Source of the DNA: RGIG2041 sp045652745
Lineage (GTDB): Bacteria > Bacillota > Clostridia > UBA1381 > UMGS1253
Length of the DNA: 64,000 nt
Direction: 5' to 3'
Assembly: GCA_045652745.1 (NCBI GenBank)
Contig: JAZRUW010000030.1
Coordinates: 62,001 to 126,000 of the forward strand
How positions within the stretch are numbered: position 1 is the first letter of the stretch; each line of letters starts with the position of its first letter. Shown one piece after another: positions 61,151 through 64,000 of this stretch. The notes beneath the pieces are model-generated. The model ran no database searches, was not told where the DNA came from, and was given only the letters and a program-made list of their open reading frames with translations. A program made the position numbers and the translations under genes.

Positions 61151-61250
61151 TATACTACAATGTTGAAAAAATCACTTCTTCATAAAGCCTACTTCGCTTT
61201 CTGTTTATCGGTTAACCTCTATTGAACCACGCGACTATCGCGTGGTTTTC
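61151..61250 (+). ncRNA. Candidate small RNA with own terminator
   Basis: A -10-like TATACT (61151-61156) precedes about 90 bases that end in a perfect hairpin AACCACGCGA-CTA-TCGCGTGGTT (61225-61247) with a T-rich tail. No coding frame fits and no upstream plus-strand gene needs this terminator, since icd already has one. The -35 is weak, so this is only a candidate. Confidence 0.3.
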
Positions 61251-61257
61251 TTTATAC

Positions 61258-61299
61258 AAAAAAAGAAACGAGGTATCCTCGGATACCTCATTTCTTTTT
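61258..61299 (-). terminator. Intrinsic terminator of luxS-mtnN
   Basis: Arms 61260-61278 and 61281-61299 pair with one mismatch; on the minus strand a run of T's follows. Located 8 bases after the mtnN stop. Confidence 0.88.
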
Positions 61300-61306
61300 G
61301 AAACGG

Positions 61307-61993
61307 TTATACCCCCTGAACAAAAGCTTCTACCATGCGAACGGAATTATCCGCCGCGATTTTTACAAATTCAGCGTAATCCATATGAGAGCTGTTATCC
61401 GCCTTATCGGAAATGGAGCGGATGACCGCAAATTTTACGTCATTTAACAGACAAACATGCGCGATACTGCCCGATTCCATTTCACAGGCAATACAATCAA
61501 AGGTATCCTTCAAAAATGCCTTGCGCTCTGCGCTGTTGACAAACTGGTCACCGGTAGAAATCTTTCCGATCTGATATGAAATGCCGAGTTTCGCCGCCGC
61601 TTTCTCGAGTTTTTGCACGGTCTGTGCATCACACGGCAGTTCTACCATGTTGAGTCCCGAAATCAAACCCGGCGGGTCGCCCACCGGCGTTGTATCCATA
61701 TCGGTCTGGATACTGCATACGCCAAGCGCAATATCGCCGATGTTTAATGCATTGGACAAAGAGCCCGCCACACCCGTGTTGATAATCAACTCCGGCTGAT
61801 ACATAAAAATCATACACTGCGCACAAACCGCCGCATTGACCTTGCCTACACCGCAAGTCGCCACGACAATTTCTTTGCCTGCAAGTTTACCCGATGTATA
61901 ACAAATCCCTGCACAGGTCTTTGTCGTTGTATTTGTCATTTTTGCGATGATCCCCTCGGTTTCCACCGTCATCGCACCAATAAATCCTATCAT
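61307..61993 (-). CDS. mtnN: 5'-methylthioadenosine/S-adenosylhomocysteine nucleosidase
   Basis: 228 residues of the MTAN/Pfs family. IGFIGAMTVETEGI at the start holds the catalytic Glu; NTGVAGSL, CEMESGSIAHVC and RSISDKAD are substrate and catalytic segments, with the Asp of SDKAD as general acid. It cleaves adenine from SAH and MTA. With luxS directly upstream (9-base gap) it forms the two-step SAH detoxification route. GAGGTGA precedes the ATG. Confidence 0.95.
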   Translation of the reverse strand: MIGFIGAMTVETEGIIAKMTNTTTKTCAGICYTSGKLAGKEIVVATCGVGKVNAAVCAQCMIFMYQPELIINTGVAGSLSNALNIGDIALGVCSIQTDMDTTPVGDPPGLISGLNMVELPCDAQTVQKLEKAAAKLGISYQIGKISTGDQFVNSAERKAFLKDTFDCIACEMESGSIAHVCLLNDVKFAVIRSISDKADNSSHMDYAEFVKIAADNSVRMVEAFVQGV

Positions 61994-62002
61994 GGTTTCA
62001 CC

Positions 62003-62461
62003 TCAATAATTCAAATTATCTGCATCTACCTTTTCTAAAACCTTGGCATAACGGCGACACTCCTCCTGCGCCATAGCCAGATTTAACGTGCGGAAATTGC
62101 CGCATTCCTTTGCACTGTTACCAAACACGCCGCCTTTGTGCTCTATCGTTTTGTTTACGCAATCACGAAGCACATTTAAAACCTGATGATGGTCCGCATT
62201 GCGCACCAAAAGATAAAACCCTGTCTGACACCCCATCGCGCCAAAATAAATCACATCATCTTTAATTTCGGAATTTCTAAAATATGTTGCCAGCATATGC
62301 TCGCAGGTATGCATCGTCGAATTGTCCATCACATCCGGCTGATTCGGCACGCGCGTGCGAAGATCGTAAGTAGTAATGTCGCCATCCACACGGGAAATAT
62401 AAAGGCCGGGCACCAGCACATTGTGGTCCACTTCAAAACTTGCAATTCTGTTTACTTCCAT
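62003..62461 (-). CDS. luxS: S-ribosylhomocysteine lyase
   Basis: 152 residues from ATG 62461 with AAGGA upstream; a longer frame to 62503 has no support. The metal site HxxxH (H51, H55) with E54 and C120, and the catalytic C78 in GAMGCQTGFYLL, match LuxS. It splits S-ribosylhomocysteine into homocysteine and DPD, the precursor of autoinducer AI-2. In tandem with mtnN it completes the activated methyl cycle. No metK or metE is in the window. Confidence 0.96.
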   Translation of the reverse strand: MEVNRIASFEVDHNVLVPGLYISRVDGDITTYDLRTRVPNQPDVMDNSTMHTCEHMLATYFRNSEIKDDVIYFGAMGCQTGFYLLVRNADHHQVLNVLRDCVNKTIEHKGGVFGNSAKECGNFRTLNLAMAQEECRRYAKVLEKVDADNLNY

Positions 62462-62493
62462 CTTCCTCATCCTTCTTCTCATTTGATATTTGT

Positions 62494-62522
62494 ATTTTAC
62501 CATAAACCTATAAGGGTGTAAA
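62494..62522 (-). promoter_or_regulatory. Promoter of luxS-mtnN
   Basis: Minus-strand -35 TTTACA (62517-62522), 17-base spacer, -10 TAAAAT (62494-62499). Confidence 0.75.
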
Positions 62523-62533
62523 GCAAAAAAACA

Positions 62534-62562
62534 TTGTAATTTCCGAATTTATGTAGTATAAT
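62534..62562 (+). promoter_or_regulatory. Promoter of glmM
   Basis: -35 TTGTAA (62534-62539), 17-base spacer, perfect -10 TATAAT (62557-62562). The leader of about 70 bases contains a CTGCGT-GTAGGG-ACGCAG hairpin (62588-62605). Confidence 0.8.
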
Positions 62563-62636
62563 ACACCTTAGATGTTTTCTATACACCTCTGCGTGTAGGG
62601 ACGCAGCATTAAATTTCATATGGGTGGTGTTTATTT

Positions 62637-63986
62637 ATGCAAAGAATGTTTGGAACAGATGGTGTTCGCGGCATTGCGAACAAAGAATTATCAGCGGATT
62701 TAGCCTTTGCTCTCGGTAGGGCGGGCGCATTGGTACTCACAAAGACTTTGGCACAAAAGCCGACTCTGTTGGTCGGTCGGGATACGCGCATTTCCGGAAC
62801 GATGCTGGAAAGTGCACTTTGTGCAGGTATTTGCTCTACAGGCGCAAGCGTAGTTTCTCTCGGGGTAATTCCCACACCGGCAGTTGCGTATCTTGTACGC
62901 CACTACAACGCGGATGCGGGCGTAATGATTTCCGCATCGCATAACCCGTTTGAGTACAACGGGATTAAGTTTTTCGATGCAAACGGTTATAAATTAAGCG
63001 ATGCATTGGAAGATGACATCGAAGCAATGATTCGAAACGAAAGTTATCCGGAACTGCCGACACACGATGCAGTCGGCAGATTGTCACAAAAAACAGATGC
63101 GGTGCAGGATTATATTGCATTTGCAAAAAGCAGTATTGATTGTCGACTCGACGGCATGCGCATTGCGCTCGACTGCGCAAACGGCGCAAACTATCTCGCT
63201 GCCCCCGAAGCGCTTTCCCAGCTCGGTGCACAAACGGATACTCTTTATAATACACCCGACGGCATCAATATCAATAACGGATGCGGCTCGACGCACATTG
63301 ATGCACTCGGGGACTACGTAAAAGCAAAAGGCTGCTACGATATCGGTATCGCCTTTGACGGTGATGCAGACCGCATGCTCGCGGTAGACGAAACCGGCTC
63401 GCCGCTGACCGGTGATGAGATTATGCTCATCATCGCCGCGCATTTAAAATCAATCGGTCAACTCAAAAAAGACATGGTAGTAGCAACCGTTATGAGCAAT
63501 TTAGGCTTCTTCTTAGCCGCAAAGGAAAACGGCATCCAAACAGCACAGACTGCTGTCGGCGACCGTTATGTGCTCGAGGAAATGCGCAAATGCGATTATA
63601 CCCTCGGCGGCGAAGAATCCGGCCACATCATTTATCTTGCAAAAAATACAACAGGCGACGGTCTGATTTCGGCACTTCTGTTATTGTCCGTGATGCAACA
63701 AACGAAAAAGAAACTCTCCGAGCTTCGCAAAATCATGACGGTTTTGCCGCAGGTATTGGTCAATGCTCGTGTAAAAAACGAAAATAAACCGCTGCTTGCT
63801 ACCAACGAAACCGTGCAAAACGAAATCCGCAAGTTGGAAGCGGAATTAAACGGTGAAGGCCGTGTGCTCATTCGTCCCTCCGGTACAGAACCGGTGGTGC
63901 GCGTCATGCTTGAAGGCAACGACCGCGCATTTTTGCAGACCCGCGCACAAGCATTAGCGGATTTAATCAGCAATTTATTAGGATAA
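62637..63986 (+). CDS. glmM: Phosphoglucosamine mutase
   Basis: 449 residues, starting MQRMFGTDGVRG. The phosphoserine loop is ISASHNPFEYNG (S101), the metal loop DGDADR (near residue 242), the sugar-binding GGEESGH segment and the C-terminal phosphate site RPSGTEP. It converts glucosamine-6-phosphate to glucosamine-1-phosphate for UDP-GlcNAc, the precursor of peptidoglycan and of the FucNAc and GalNAcA made by the polysaccharide operon. ATG 62637 follows a modest GGTG. The last 14 bases of the window after it hold nothing recognisable. Confidence 0.96.
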   Translation: MQRMFGTDGVRGIANKELSADLAFALGRAGALVLTKTLAQKPTLLVGRDTRISGTMLESALCAGICSTGASVVSLGVIPTPAVAYLVRHYNADAGVMISASHNPFEYNGIKFFDANGYKLSDALEDDIEAMIRNESYPELPTHDAVGRLSQKTDAVQDYIAFAKSSIDCRLDGMRIALDCANGANYLAAPEALSQLGAQTDTLYNTPDGININNGCGSTHIDALGDYVKAKGCYDIGIAFDGDADRMLAVDETGSPLTGDEIMLIIAAHLKSIGQLKKDMVVATVMSNLGFFLAAKENGIQTAQTAVGDRYVLEEMRKCDYTLGGEESGHIIYLAKNTTGDGLISALLLLSVMQQTKKKLSELRKIMTVLPQVLVNARVKNENKPLLATNETVQNEIRKLEAELNGEGRVLIRPSGTEPVVRVMLEGNDRAFLQTRAQALADLISNLLG

Positions 63987-64000
63987 AACACAAGGTAGGT

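Noticed and set aside
62563..62636. Riboswitch or ribozyme before glmM
   Set aside because: The leader is too short for a glmS-type ribozyme and holds only one simple hairpin.

Overview
The window looks like a chromosome segment of a low-to-mid GC Firmicute of the class Clostridia. The evidence is the purine-rich GGAGG-type ribosome sites, frequent TTG/GTG starts, near-consensus sigma-A promoters with 17-bp spacers, and marker families such as Veg, DUF4364, MutS2, a YycH-like protein, SLH-domain surface proteins and the class-typical order rpsB-tsf-pyrH-frr-uppS-cdsA-dxr-rseP-ispG. No prophage, insertion sequence or CRISPR array was seen.

Region 1 (1-21.6 kb) is a capsule/exopolysaccharide locus. 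One minus-strand operon of 17 genes runs from a strong promoter at about 21.6 kb to a terminator at about 1.4 kb. It encodes an initiating sugar-phosphate transferase, a flippase, an EpsG-type polymerase, four glycosyltransferases, a complete UDP-N-acetyl-L-fucosamine pathway (CapE/F/G-like), a WbpO/WbpP-like pair for N-acetylgalactosaminuronic acid, and an unusual set of tailoring enzymes: a pyruvyl transferase with an FrhB-like Fe-S protein, an asparagine-synthase-like enzyme lacking the N-terminal Cys, a TupA-like ATP-grasp ligase, and an aldolase plus 2-hydroxyacid dehydrogenase pair. A convergent nucleotidyltransferase lies at the far end.

Region 2 (21.8-35.4 kb) is mixed: tcdA, a radical SAM/SLH/yraN/rnhB operon, a QueG-like Fe-S protein beside a 55-bp repeat, DUF4364, DUF89 and PAP2 genes from tightly packed divergent promoters, a glycosidase-like protein, an SLH-DUF4886 surface protein with a coupled 10-residue leader ORF, a decayed LacI-family gene, a dipeptidase and a second decayed gene.

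Region 3 (35.4-52.3 kb) is core housekeeping on the plus strand: nadK-argR-recN-rseC-like, the rpsB-to-ispG translation, lipid and isoprenoid block, a small secreted protein, a YycH-like protein, ftsK/spoIIIE and RNase P RNA.

Region 4 (52.3-64 kb) holds a striking GTGAAATA/hairpin array, tRNA-Leu(CAG), rarA, veg, mutS2, aconitase plus a eukaryotic-type NADP isocitrate dehydrogenase, a structured intergenic repeat, the luxS-mtnN pair and glmM. The most unusual items are the tailoring set of the polysaccharide operon and several non-coding structures: the hairpin array, the 100-bp-period repeat, paired operators, the leader peptide and the promoter fused to a terminator before pyrH.
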